From: a candidate division KSB1 bacterium | GTDB lineage: Bacteria; Zhuqueibacterota; Zhuqueibacteria; Residuimicrobiales; Krinioviventaceae | Assembly (NCBI GenBank): GCA_034521575.1 | Contig: JAXHMJ010000002.1 | Location: forward strand, 652,706-716,705 | Direction of reading: 5' to 3' | DNA length: 64,000 bases | Shown here: positions 27,540 through 38,275 of the stretch, piece after piece | Layout of the letters: each line of letters starts with the position of its first letter | Position numbering within the stretch: the stretch's first letter is position 1 | Position numbers and translations under genes: made by a program | The notes under the pieces: generated by a model | Database searches by the model: none | Seen by the model: the letters and a program-made list of their open reading frames with translations, nothing else | What the model was told of the DNA's origin: nothing

Positions 27540-27568
27540 TTGCATATTCACATCGGTTTTGTTATATT
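27540..27568 (+). promoter_or_regulatory. Sigma-70 promoter of the pseudokinase operon
   Basis: TTGCAT (27540-27545), 17-base spacer, TATATT (27563-27568), identical in both hexamers and spacing to the cspA promoter. It starts right after the comEC stop codon. Confidence 0.7.
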
Positions 27569-27612
27569 TAAAAGAGTTCCAAGTAGAGAAAAATTAAAGA
27601 CAAGGTTATATT

Positions 27613-29529
27613 CTGACGATTGGCTATTATAAAAATCTCGAGCTTGTTATTCGCGCTCCGTTTTGGTCCTTTTACAGTGCGTTGAACACACGCACCGGAT
27701 ACCGCGTCTGTATCCAGGTCCTGGAAGAGCCATTTTCCACAGATCTGGAAGCCACTCTGCAGTTTACACACCAGTTCGATGTCGGCAAAAAGATCATGCA
27801 CCGGAATATGCTGCGTGTTTACGATTCTCAGATTATAGAGGGAATACCTGTCATTGAATACGAGCACTTTAAAGGCGTCTCGTTCAAAGATTTTGTTGAA
27901 AAAAAGCATATTTTACCCCGAGTCCGCATCACTTCAATCTGGGTAAAAATTGCACGCACTCTGCAGCACACAATTTTTCTTGGAATTCCGCATGGATGTC
28001 CGGCGCCGGAATATATTTTGATTGATCCGGATACAGATCAGATTAAAATATTTGGGTTTGGCATCCACCATCTCTATGATTTCCTGTATCCTCTGTATCC
28101 GGAACTTTATACTTCAATTCTGCCTTTTATTCCACCGGAAGCTGTTCAGGGTCGGTCGCTGGATTCCAGAAAAGCCGATGTCTATGCCTTTGGTGTGTTG
28201 TGCTATTATATGCTGACCCGTATACTGCCGTTTTATTCAGAATCGATTCAGACGGTGATCCGTCAAAAACAGGAACTACCTCCGTCACCCAAGGATATCA
28301 ATACGCATGTGCCGGTTCAGCTGGCGGACTGGGCCATGTCTCTGCTGCATCCGGTGCCGACGGAGCGAACCACCTTGAATACTTTTCTGGATTATCTTGA
28401 TCCGCAGCAGGATAAAAATGTATATCCGGACCTGAGGAAACGCAGTATTGTGCCCAGAGGGACAATACATCGAATAGTCGAACCTGTAAAGGCTTTTTTT
28501 TCTCAGCAGCTTTTAGCGGTTTGGTCAAACTATAAAGCTTTTATTTTAACCGGAATGGGTATTCTGCTCATTTTATTGGTTACTCTTCGGGTGATCAGTA
28601 CTTTTGACAATGAAAACGAACAACTCAATGCAGCGTATCAGGAAATGGTCGAAACGACCCCCCGGGATGACGGTATGAACGACGGATCACCGGAACGAAC
28701 GATATTGCCGGATTCTGCCGTCCGGGATTCAACAGAATTTGCAGGCCGGGCGGACAGCCTGCAAATGGAAAAAAAAGGTAATGATAACGGACCTAAAGTC
28801 CGGGCTGCTTCCGCAACCGTCGAACCGGAACCCGGCGAACAGCTGCCGCAATCAGTAGAGTACACCATTTCTGCTCATGCAAACTCTGAACCCGTAAATG
28901 CCCGTGTGTTTATTGACCGGAATTATGTGGGGCAATGCTATCCCGGCCGGCCTGTCAGTCTAAACCTGAATCGAGGAGAAACCTTTTTAATTGCTGTAAA
29001 AAAAGACGGCTATCAAAACTGGGAACGCAGCATCAGGCCGCAAAATACCGGGGCCAACATCAGGGCGGAGCTTTCACCGGTTAGAGCGGCCCACCGTCTG
29101 ACCATTACACAACCGGATTTTGCAGAGCGTGCAAAAATTGACCAGGGAGAATATCAGGACCTGCCGATCAAGATTGAGTTGACGCCGGGTCGGCATACTA
29201 TCACATTTCTGCATTCAGAAACCGGTTTTACATATACGCAGGTTCTGAGTATTACAGCGGATTCTCCGGATACATTGTCGGTGCACCGTGCTGATGTGGG
29301 AAGAGGAAATGCGCTGTTTGTGTTACGCAACGCTGAGGAACATGGGTATGTTTTTGTAAGTATAGATGATACCCAGACTTTACAGACAACACCTTACAAA
29401 ACAACGCTCTCAGCCGGGCCCCACCGGGTCCGTTTTTCCAGAAAAGGCTATCAGGTTGTACCTCAAGATACGGTGTTTGTCGTCGAGCCTGACCAGCAGG
29501 TCAAAATAACTTGTCGAATTATGAACTAG
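27613..29529 (+). CDS. Membrane pseudokinase with extracytoplasmic PEGA-like domains
   Basis: A protein-kinase fold (about residues 1-265), one membrane helix (about 308-329) and a periplasmic part with PEGA-like beta domains (about 420-480 and 575-635). Kinase landmarks are HRNMLRVYD, PPEAVQG and ADVYAFGVLCYYMLT. All three catalytic sites are changed: the VAIK Lys is Gln (VCIQVLEE), the HRD loop reads PHGCPAPEYILID, and DFG reads GFG (KIFGFGI). So it should not phosphorylate and may signal or scaffold. The N-lobe reading extends upstream of the first usual start (TTG 27682) to near 27613, where only CTG/ATT codons follow an AAGG site; a rare start or a base error is implied. First gene of a three-gene operon. 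Confidence 0.8.
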   Translation: MTIGYYKNLELVIRAPFWSFYSALNTRTGYRVCIQVLEEPFSTDLEATLQFTHQFDVGKKIMHRNMLRVYDSQIIEGIPVIEYEHFKGVSFKDFVEKKHILPRVRITSIWVKIARTLQHTIFLGIPHGCPAPEYILIDPDTDQIKIFGFGIHHLYDFLYPLYPELYTSILPFIPPEAVQGRSLDSRKADVYAFGVLCYYMLTRILPFYSESIQTVIRQKQELPPSPKDINTHVPVQLADWAMSLLHPVPTERTTLNTFLDYLDPQQDKNVYPDLRKRSIVPRGTIHRIVEPVKAFFSQQLLAVWSNYKAFILTGMGILLILLVTLRVISTFDNENEQLNAAYQEMVETTPRDDGMNDGSPERTILPDSAVRDSTEFAGRADSLQMEKKGNDNGPKVRAASATVEPEPGEQLPQSVEYTISAHANSEPVNARVFIDRNYVGQCYPGRPVSLNLNRGETFLIAVKKDGYQNWERSIRPQNTGANIRAELSPVRAAHRLTITQPDFAERAKIDQGEYQDLPIKIELTPGRHTITFLHSETGFTYTQVLSITADSPDTLSVHRADVGRGNALFVLRNAEEHGYVFVSIDDTQTLQTTPYKTTLSAGPHRVRFSRKGYQVVPQDTVFVVEPDQQVKITCRIMN

Positions 29530-29531
29530 AG

Positions 29532-32500
29532 ATGTTTAAACAAAAGTTACATATTATTGTCGTTTTTTTGATCCAGGGTGTGCTTCAGCTTTTGTTCTCT
29601 CAGGGCGAGGCCGTTAACTCGGAATTTGTTGAAAGTGTTACACCTCGACCCTATACAATCGGTGTGAATGAAAATACAGCCATCATCATACACACAACTC
29701 TTGATGTTGATTCTATTGACCGCCCTGAAGATATGCTGAAGCTTTACGGCCAGCGTTCCGGTCGTATAAGCGGAAACGTACAATACAATTCAGATTCAGC
29801 ACAATTTATCTTTACACCGCAATCTCCTTTTCTATTTAGTGATGAAATCACGGGCGTTTTATCCTTAAACGCTTTGAATATTGATCGTTCACCTGATTTT
29901 TTTATCTGGAGTTTTACAATCCGTACCGCCGCATCCCATCCCTATTATCATAATCTGAGCTATGATTCCAATCTGAATCTGACCTCTTTGGCCACTCTGG
30001 ATATCCAGGATGACGGTGTCGATGAAATCATTATTGCGGGGAGTCGGAATAATCAGCATTATATCCAGTTATTGAATAATAACTATGGTCAGATTAAAGC
30101 CGGGCCTCTGTTTGGCGTGCCTGACCGTGTGCGTCCGATTATCACGGGTGACCTGAATGCCGACGGGATTTCTGATTTGTTGCTGCTGCACCGCGGGAAA
30201 TCGCTGTATGACATACCGCCGCGGTTTTCTGTTGTCACGGTTTCTTCTCAGGGAAATTTTACACTCGAACAAACAGTTACCGTGGCGGGACTGAAAGCCG
30301 GCACGGCTGAACCCAGAGATGCTTTTTTAAAGGATTTGAACGGAGACGGCGCGCTTGATATCGCTTTACTCATGCGAACTGGGACCTCAAAAAGCATCTA
30401 TGTTTATCTGAATAACGGCTCCGGGGCATTCGATCAGAGCGGTCCATCACACCTTTTTTACAGTCAGCCCCAGGGTGAAAGCATGCTGGGAAACGATTTT
30501 AATCTGGACGGAACGGTTGATCTTGCGGTTTCCCATCATAGCGGAAGCCGGAGCGGGATATCGATTTTTTGCAATTCCGGGCGGGACTCTTTGTATCAGA
30601 ACGAACCGGATTATACGATTGAACACGGTAATTATGATTTTGAATCCAGTCTTTGCCATGATTTTAACAATGATCATCTTCCTGATCTGCTTTGGGGAGA
30701 TTTTACAAATGTTGACTTTTTTCTTTATGAACACCAGGGAGTTGACACGGGACTGACGCCGTTCAAACCGGAGTTTAGATTGTCCCGGTTTAACAACAGT
30801 ATCGGCGGTACACTATCCCTGATTTCCTCTGATTTTGATGCGGATGATGATATGGATATCGGCTGGATTGGCTATTCCGTGGGCCAATTTAGTATTTTGT
30901 GGAACGACAATGGTTTTAACACGGCGTCCACGAATTACAGAATTCTGGAGAATCCGGTTCGGGCTGCAAGCGGATATTTTGATCAAAACGACGGTATGGA
31001 TTTTTGCATTGCTGATGCGTCCGGCACAATGACTTTTTTGTTTAATCGTCCGGATGAACGGCATGCTCCGGATTCACCCCGGCTCATCGCCCCGTTATCC
31101 AATAGTGTGCATCAGGATACCCTTTCCCGGTTTGCCTGGGAGATTCCGGACGATGCGGATGGTGATTCATTATCTTTTATTGTGAATATTTTTGATGAAA
31201 ACGGAACCCTTTTGCAATATGATGCGGCAAAGAAGCCGCAATTGTTCGATCCGGTTCCCCCGGTGGCGGCTGCAAGCGGAGACATGCGATTTCAGCTGCC
31301 TGTCTCTCTCAGAGACGCGGTGTACGAATGGGAGGTGATTGCGCAGGATTCCCTGATGATCAGCGAGCCCTCGCCGCGCCGGGCATTCAGTATTGACTCT
31401 CAAGCTCCGATCATCACAGAGTTGATCTGGCAAAACCCGGATTATGCTGACAAATGGTATGCGGCGGATACGGAAACAGAAATCAGTTTTCAAGTTGATC
31501 TGCAGGAGGAGCATCCGGATTCTGTTGTGCTGACCGGAGACGAGGTGGGTCGGTTTGCCTATATATTCGACGACACCCTGCATACCGGTCCATTTTCCTT
31601 TTGGCCTGAGGTTCAAACTGATGGGCTGTACTCCGTCCGTTGCGATGTGATTGACAAAGCAGGACAGCGCTCTTTTATTGCTGACACCCTGGGACTCGAC
31701 TTTACCCCGCCGTCCGGCGCGGCCTGCGACATTAAAAGCGACACCAGCCGAACGGATACATTCAGAGTGTTTTGGGGCGGAGGAAAAGATGGCAACGGCA
31801 GCGGCATTCACAGCTACCGGATTCGTTACAAGCAGAATGATGGTAAGTGGACGGTATGGATTTACAATACAGAAAAAACCGATTCGCTGTTCACCGGAGA
31901 AAACAAAAGCACATACTATTTTGAGGCTGTTGGTTCAGATCATGTGGGATATCAGCAGCCTTATGCCGGTGAACAGGATGCTGTGACCGTCTCTATACCC
32001 GGCGACACCCTGCCACCCGGACAACCCGTCAATTTGCTGGTGGATGACGGCAAAGTGTCAAATTGGCAGGCACAACCTGAATTTCAGATCGGCTGGGAAA
32101 ATCCACCGGACGAAAGCGGTATTGCACGTACACTGTATAAACTGGAAACGTCACCTCTGGATGACTGGGATACGACCGGCACTCTGCCGCAAACGCAACG
32201 TGTAGACATTTCAGCCAACCGGGAAAACGGACAGTATGTTTATATCTGGTTGCAGGATTCCAGCGGCAATGCAGATTTTAACAGCAGGGATTCGGTTCTG
32301 TTGCGTTACGATGCCACAGAACCTGTAATACAGGCTGTAAAGCTTTTGCTGGCAGGTCGGGATACCTCGGCTTTGTGGTTCAATCCGGACAGCAATTCGA
32401 CAGCGGTTTTGCGTATGTTCTATGATGAACTGAATCCTGTACAGCTGCGCTGCGAATTTTCCGAGTTTCTTGATCCTATAACCCGGACTCCCGCCGTAAC

Positions 32501-35500
32501 AGACAGTATTGATTTTTCAATTGATTTGCAGACTATACCCGATACGCGGTTAACCGCAACGCTCAGTTGCATAGATAAAGCCGGAAACCGTTCAGAACAG
32601 CCGTTCTTTATCGGACTGGATTCGACGCCACCGCAGAATACGATGGCGCTGGCGCCTGATACCACCAGTCTGCAAAATATTCCCATCTCCATAGATACCA
32701 TAAACACCATTGAAAATACATCCGGTCTGAGCGGAGTTTACCGTATATGGGTGAAAACAGACGATGGGGAGTGGTCTATTGCCCGATCCCGATATACCGA
32801 TTCAAAATACAATCATGCTGCGCAATTCGGACATATGTATTATTTTGCTGCCGGTGCAATCGATAATGCCGGTAACGTCGAACTGTTTAAGGGCCAGGCC
32901 GAATGCAGTACCTATGTGAATGAGAATTATGTTGATGATCAGCCGCCTGGAAAACCGCTGAATACTAAAGTGAATGGCCACGGACTGTTTCAATGGTTTG
33001 CTGATCGGGAGATAAAGGTATCATGGGAGACTCCCCCGGATGAATCGGGAATATCTCATTACTATTTAAAGTGGAACTCACCGCCGGCCGATTCATCGGA
33101 TTATGATGAAAAAGAACCGGCTGTTTCGCCATTCACGGCGACAATACCGGATACGGGAAAGAACATCCTGTACCTCTGGCTTGAGGACAGCAGCGGTAAT
33201 ACGGACAGCGAACAATACGCTGATATCCGGCTGGGATATGATCCGACTGATCCGCAGGTTGATTCTCTTCGGCTTGTTAATGCTGTATTTTTAGAAAAAT
33301 GGCTGAATCCGGATTCAAATACAGCCGCGCATTACAGACTGACGGTACGTGAGGCTCATTTAGATTCGATACAATGGTCAATTGAGGGAACCGATGCCGC
33401 ATCTGCGTTCATGGATACCCTGGCATCCATGAACGCACAATATAACCTGCAGATTCCGGTTTTAGATCTTGCTCAGGGCTGTCATAGGATTGCATTTACA
33501 GTCACAGATAGTGCGGGAAACAGTACAACGGTGCAGCATGAATGCTGTATTGATTCAGAAGCACCGCAGGCAACGATTGCCCAGTCTCCGGACACGAGTT
33601 TATCCAAAGCGTTTTCCGTAACCTGGCAGGGCGCTCCGGGTGTAGATCAGGAAAACGGCTCGGGATTGTCCGGACAATATGATTTACGAATGCGGGTGAA
33701 TGCAGGAGAGTGGCGCACGATTATCAGCAGACTCGGAATCAAGTCATTTTCATTCAGCGGGGATCACGGCAAAACGTATGAATTTGAAGCGGCCGCCTGG
33801 GACAATACCGGAAATCGTGAACTGTTCAGCGGTATAGCGGAAACAAGCACGCATATCGATACCAATTTTCAAGATTCGACACCTCCTGATGCTCCGTTAT
33901 CTGTTAAAATAAACGGACAAGATCCCACAGTATGGTTTAGTGATACCTCACTAACTTTGTCATGGAAAAACCCGGATGATCTTTCCGGCATTTCAGCTGT
34001 TTATTACAAATATGGTACCGCTCCTGAAACTGCTGAGGATTACAGCGGGATGCAGAGAATCAACGGCGATTCTTCCATCATTCTCAATACCATACCGGAA
34101 AACGGAGTCCGATGTTTTCTCTGGCTTGAAGACGGCGTCGGAAACACAGATCATACCCGGTATACGGAAATTTATATAAAAAATGATAATACAGTCTCCG
34201 GTTATCACAACAGTCTATCCGATTAATCCATTAAATATTGACCGTTTTTCAAAAGAGATGGCGAGCCGGTGCAGCATTCTTTTGCAAATGCAGGAAATGA
34301 ATCCGGCTTTTGTGAGTTTTTTCTCATCGAACCTGGATACTCTACGCGTTCCTGTTGACAATGACAGTCTGTCGTTGACTGTGGATCTTTCGGATTTAGC
34401 ATCGGGAAATCACTCTGTATACTGCATGGTTGGCGATTCCGCCCGGAATACGCAATTGGACAGTTTCTCTATCGATATCGATCTGATTGCTCCCGGAATC
34501 GAGATCAGCCAGTGGGATACTCTCACACAAGCGGGAGAAGACTATTCAGTGTCGGCCCGTATTACAGATGATGTTTTCGTTGAACAGGCGCTGCTCTACT
34601 ATAAAAAGGGAGGCTGGCAAAACTTTAACCAAATCGAGATGAATGCAACGGGAGATGTGTATTCTGCTGTCATTCCCGGTGATTCTGTCGGCATGCGCGG
34701 AATTGAATTCAAAATACAAGCCTCAGACGCGCTCTATAGCCCATTCTTCCCATTAGACTCCAGTGTTCTGTGTCCCAATGTCCAATGGGGGGGCGATCGA
34801 ACCGCTGCATTTACCTTAATCGGCGGCAGTGAAGCTGATGCATATCGGATGGTTTCAATTCCGTTTGAACCGGCCAACAATCACGCTGAAGCTGTATTGG
34901 TGGACAATTTTGGTCCCTTTGAAGATGAAACCTGGCGATTTTTATATTGGCAGCCGTTGAACAATCAATATGTCGAATACCCTGATATTCAATCACTTGA
35001 GCCGGCTCAGGCTTATTGGAGTATTACTTTAAGCGACAGTGTTAACTTTAGTGTCACTGGCGGCAAATCAATTTCAACCAAAGAAGCGTATGATATAAAG
35101 CTGTACCAGGGCTGGAATGATATCGCTTTGCCTTTCACGTTTAACATTACCTGGGATGATATTGTAACGGCCAGTACACTGGACACCTCGTTGTTATGGG
35201 GACCGTTTACATTTGATAAACGCTGGATTTATCCATTTGAAATAAAGACACTGGAGCCCTGGCAGGGATACAGTCTTTACTGCGAATCGGAACAAATGAC
35301 CCTGAAAATACCACCGATTGAGGCCGGTTCCAGCCTGAATAAGCCCTATGGGAGCGTCCTGAATTGGGGATTACAGCTCATAGCTGTCTGCGGAGCGTCT
35401 GCAGACTCGATGAACATCATTGGCACAGCTGAGAATGCCAATGATGCTTTTGATCGGTACGATTATGTGGAAGCTCCGGTGATAGGCGATTATATCACTC

Positions 35501-36099
35501 TGTTTTTTCCACACCCGGATTGGAAACCTGTGTTGGAGCGTTTTGGCGTGGATATACGCGCTCCAAAGCATAAAAATACCTGGGTTTTGCATGTGGAAAA
35601 CAGCAAACCCGAGTGCAGTGTCGAATTGTTTTTCCATACTCTCACGCCTCTGCCGGACGATCTGCATCTGGTTTTAAAGGATCAACAAGCTAATATTGAA
35701 ATTGATTTGACGCAGGAATCGTCATATCAATTCCTCTCTAACAGGGATATGTCACCCCGTACATTGGAAATCATCGGGAGTAGCAGTGACCATTTGGCTG
35801 AAGAATCAGAGGATACGGCTGAACCCCGGAAAATACTGCAGAATCACCCGAATCCTTTTAATTCAACAACCGTCATATCTTTTCATTTAGAGTCTGCGTC
35901 TGATGTGAAACTGGTTGTTTACAATTTACTGGCTCAGCGGGTCAGGGGATTAAAATCAGGATTTCTGGAAAAAGGATTTCACCAAATCAGTTGGGACGGA
36001 CTGGATGATTTTGGAAATCCGGTCGGTACGGGAATCTATATTCTCCGTCTGGAGACCAAGGAGTATTCCCAAACACGTAAAATGATTTATACCCGTTAG
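29532..36099 (+). CDS. Giant secreted FG-GAP propeller/Fn3 protein with T9SS-type tail (frameshifted near 34195)
   Basis: About 2190 residues. The ATG at 29532 sits 2 bases after the pseudokinase stop; signal peptide ends near LLFSQG. Residues about 150-510 hold seven FG-GAP/VCBS-like calcium motifs (DLNADGISD, DLNGDGALD, DFNLDGTVD and relatives), so a seven-bladed integrin-alpha-like propeller is likely. Three long supermodules of paired Fn3-like domains follow, each with PPDESGI, W-DSSGN-type motifs. The frame ends at 34226 but continues from about 34183 in another frame (SPVITTVYPINPLNIDRF) through more beta domains to NHPNPFNSTTVISFHL and GTGIYILRLETKEYSQTRKMIY, a FlgD-like/T9SS sorting domain. 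Probably a cell-surface adhesin or matrix protein. Confidence 0.8.
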
Positions 36100-36108
36100 G
36101 AAGGCTCG

Positions 36109-36822
36109 ATGTCTAAAAAAAGTATTTTCACTATAATGATGATAGCTGCAGCCGGCATGATCTCCGGGCAGGAAGCTGATATTGAAATTGATCGCGGCAT
36201 ACAAGCTTTTTACCAGGCAGAATTTGAACAATCCATACAAATTCTGCAGAACGTGCTGAATCGGGATACTCTGGAAAAAAGCGATCTGTTCAGGATTCAT
36301 CTTTACATTGCATTTTCAAAATACCGCCTTGGCTATCTGGTAGAAAATATCACTATGCATCTTCGTCTGGCTGCTCAGGCCAGACCGGACACCGTGCTTG
36401 ATTCCGCCAAATTTCCACCTGATTTGACCGACCGATATGATTCTGTACGGGGGGAAACGGTCGGTTCATTGCTGGTTACCAGTCATCCGGATAGCGCTTC
36501 AATCGTTTTATTGGATCTTGAAACGCATGAAATTGAGGAACATGTGACTCCGTATCGACTGTATGGTATCGAACGTAAAAGGTACAGCATTGTCGTTTCT
36601 AAACAAGGCTGGAAGGCATTTACAGGCGCCGCAACCCTGCAGCCGTCAAAATCGGAGATTCTGAACGTAACACTGAAAGCAAGCAAACCAGCTGTTCTGA
36701 AAAAGTACTGGCCTTACGGAGCTGGAATTTTAGTCGCCGGCGTTTTGGTTTTAGCACAATTTGTAGATACGGATTCAGACAATGAGAAAAAATCCTTACC
36801 GTTGCCTCCGGACCGCCCCTGA
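36109..36822 (+). CDS. PEGA-domain envelope protein
   Basis: A 237-residue protein 9 bases after the giant gene. A signal peptide (IFTIMMIAAAGMISG) is followed by a helical TPR-like part (IDRGIQAFYQAEFEQSIQILQNVL, then HLYIAFSKYRLG), a PEGA domain (GSLLVTSHPDSASIVL through YSIVVSKQGWKAF) and a C-terminal membrane helix (WPYGAGILVAGVLVLAQF). It shares the PEGA theme with the pseudokinase two genes upstream, so the three probably act together at the envelope. Biochemical role unknown. Confidence 0.75.
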   Translation: MSKKSIFTIMMIAAAGMISGQEADIEIDRGIQAFYQAEFEQSIQILQNVLNRDTLEKSDLFRIHLYIAFSKYRLGYLVENITMHLRLAAQARPDTVLDSAKFPPDLTDRYDSVRGETVGSLLVTSHPDSASIVLLDLETHEIEEHVTPYRLYGIERKRYSIVVSKQGWKAFTGAATLQPSKSEILNVTLKASKPAVLKKYWPYGAGILVAGVLVLAQFVDTDSDNEKKSLPLPPDRP

Positions 36823-36824
36823 TT

Positions 36825-37445
36825 ATGCTGACTGATTTACTCGAATTTGAAACTGAATTCTGGGCCAAAGGCCATGCTTATATTGCCGGGGTTGATGAAG
36901 CGGGTCGGGGACCCCTGGCCGGTCCGGTGGTAGCCTCTGCGGTGATCTTTTCAAGACATGATTTTGAAAACCCAGGAATTAAAGATTCAAAATTATTGTC
37001 TATTAAAAAGAGAACACAGATCGCTGAATATATCCGAGAGCGCGCGTTGTGCGTTGGAATCGGAATTTGTGAACATGATGAAATTGACAGGCTGAACATA
37101 TTAAAAGCCAGCCTTTTGGCCATGCAGCGGGCCGTTAACGCTTTGAGCGTAATACCGGATCAAATTCTTGTTGACGGCCGGAATGTTCTGGATACAACGA
37201 TACCCTGTGAGGCGCTCATCAAAGGAGATTTAAAATCAAGAGTGATTGCAGCTGCTTCGGTTATTGCCAAAGTGGAACGCGACTGTATGATGATAGAATA
37301 CGACCGGCAGTATCCGGAATACGGATTTGCAAGGCACAAAGGTTATCCTACAAAACACCATGTTGAAGCCATTGAACAACATGGTTTGTCACCGATTCAC
37401 AGACGATCATTCAGGGTAAAAGCACTTGACGGCATCGAACTCTAA
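36825..37445 (+). CDS. rnhB: Ribonuclease HII
   Basis: Removes ribonucleotides and RNA primers from DNA duplexes. The 206-residue protein has the acidic metal site GVDEAGRGPLAGPVV (Asp24-Glu25), DSK, the third Asp in ILVDGRN and a fourth in KVERDCMM, with the AAASVIAK motif. Starts 2 bases after the PEGA gene and overlaps yraN by 20 bases. The common rnhB-yraN pairing supports both calls. Confidence 0.95.
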   Translation: MLTDLLEFETEFWAKGHAYIAGVDEAGRGPLAGPVVASAVIFSRHDFENPGIKDSKLLSIKKRTQIAEYIRERALCVGIGICEHDEIDRLNILKASLLAMQRAVNALSVIPDQILVDGRNVLDTTIPCEALIKGDLKSRVIAAASVIAKVERDCMMIEYDRQYPEYGFARHKGYPTKHHVEAIEQHGLSPIHRRSFRVKALDGIEL

Positions 37446-37785
37446 AAAAACCGGAACACAGGGCGAAGCCCTTGCTGCAGAATATCTCGAAAGAAAAGGC
37501 TATGACATTCAGGAACGCAACTATCATGGCGCAGGAGGGGAGATTGATATCATTTGCCGGGATCGTGATGTGTTGGTCTTTATAGAAGTGAAAAGCCGAA
37601 AATCCAAATCCTTCGGCGATCCGCTGGAATGGGTGAATGCCCGAAAACAGGAACGCATAGGTGAAACTGCGAATGAATATATGAGCCGGCAGGAGAACGA
37701 ACTGGACTGCCGTTTTGATATTGTTACCGTTGATTTGAGTTGCATGCAGATTGAACATTTTGAAAACGCCTTTTGGCTTGAATGA
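37426..37785 (+). CDS. yraN: YraN/UPF0102 family endonuclease-fold protein
   Basis: A 119-residue protein of the UPF0102 family, starting at TTG 37426 inside the end of rnhB. The restriction-endonuclease-like core is clear: GEALAAEYLERKGYDIQERN, GEIDIICRD and VFIEVKSRKS, with the Glu/Asp and ExK motif of PD-(D/E)XK nucleases. Biological role is poorly defined in general; association with DNA recombination or repair is assumed. Confidence 0.92.
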   Translation: MTASNSKKTGTQGEALAAEYLERKGYDIQERNYHGAGGEIDIICRDRDVLVFIEVKSRKSKSFGDPLEWVNARKQERIGETANEYMSRQENELDCRFDIVTVDLSCMQIEHFENAFWLE

Positions 37786-37798
37786 CGGGGAGGTGAGC

Positions 37799-38176
37799 AT
37801 GGAAAAATATTTAGCAGATGGAAAAAAACTGCAGTGCCTGCAGGATGACATTACGAAATTATCGGTTGATGCCATTGTCAATGCTGCCAATGAACAGTTG
37901 GCACATGGCGGAGGGGTGGCCAAAGCAATTTCAAAGGCCGGAGGCAGGCTTGTACAGAAACAGAGCACAGAGTGGGTCAAAAAGCATGGTCAGTCTATTG
38001 CGTTTCCGGCCATCCGCACAGGGATATTCGGGTACCCGTTGAAAAAATGTGCCGAGATTATGATTTCTGAATCCATTGAATTCCTGAAATCCGGTTCCTC
38101 TGTAAAGCATATTATATTTTGTTTGTTCAACCAGAAAGCCTATGATACATTTGTTGAGGAATTGTCAGGAAAATAA
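37799..38176 (+). CDS. Macro-domain protein, internally shortened
   Basis: Macro domains bind or hydrolyse ADP-ribose derivatives. GGGGAGGTGA precedes the ATG. The N-terminal half (GDITxxxVDAIVNAANE-type: DDITKLSVDAIVNAANEQL, HGGGVAKAI) and the C-terminal half (QSIAFPAIRTGIFGYPLKKCAEI) are well conserved. About 50 residues usually present between them (from the VPTGxAxxT segment to the helix before SIAFPA) are missing: the text jumps from WVKKHG to QSIAFPA in frame. At 125 residues it is short for the family (about 170). Either a true deletion or an assembly artefact; ligand binding would probably be lost. Confidence 0.75.
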   Translation: MEKYLADGKKLQCLQDDITKLSVDAIVNAANEQLAHGGGVAKAISKAGGRLVQKQSTEWVKKHGQSIAFPAIRTGIFGYPLKKCAEIMISESIEFLKSGSSVKHIIFCLFNQKAYDTFVEELSGK

Positions 38177-38275
38177 TCCGGGAACGCCAAAAATATCCCT
38201 CCTTTGGCCGGAACAATGCCCTGAATGCCGGGTTTCAAACATGTAAATCACTGATTAACAGCTGGAGTTTAGCTC

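Noticed and set aside
32000-34200. CRISPR-like or DNA-level tandem repeats
   Set aside because: The repetition is at protein level (Fn3-like modules) with divergent DNA; no short regular direct repeats.
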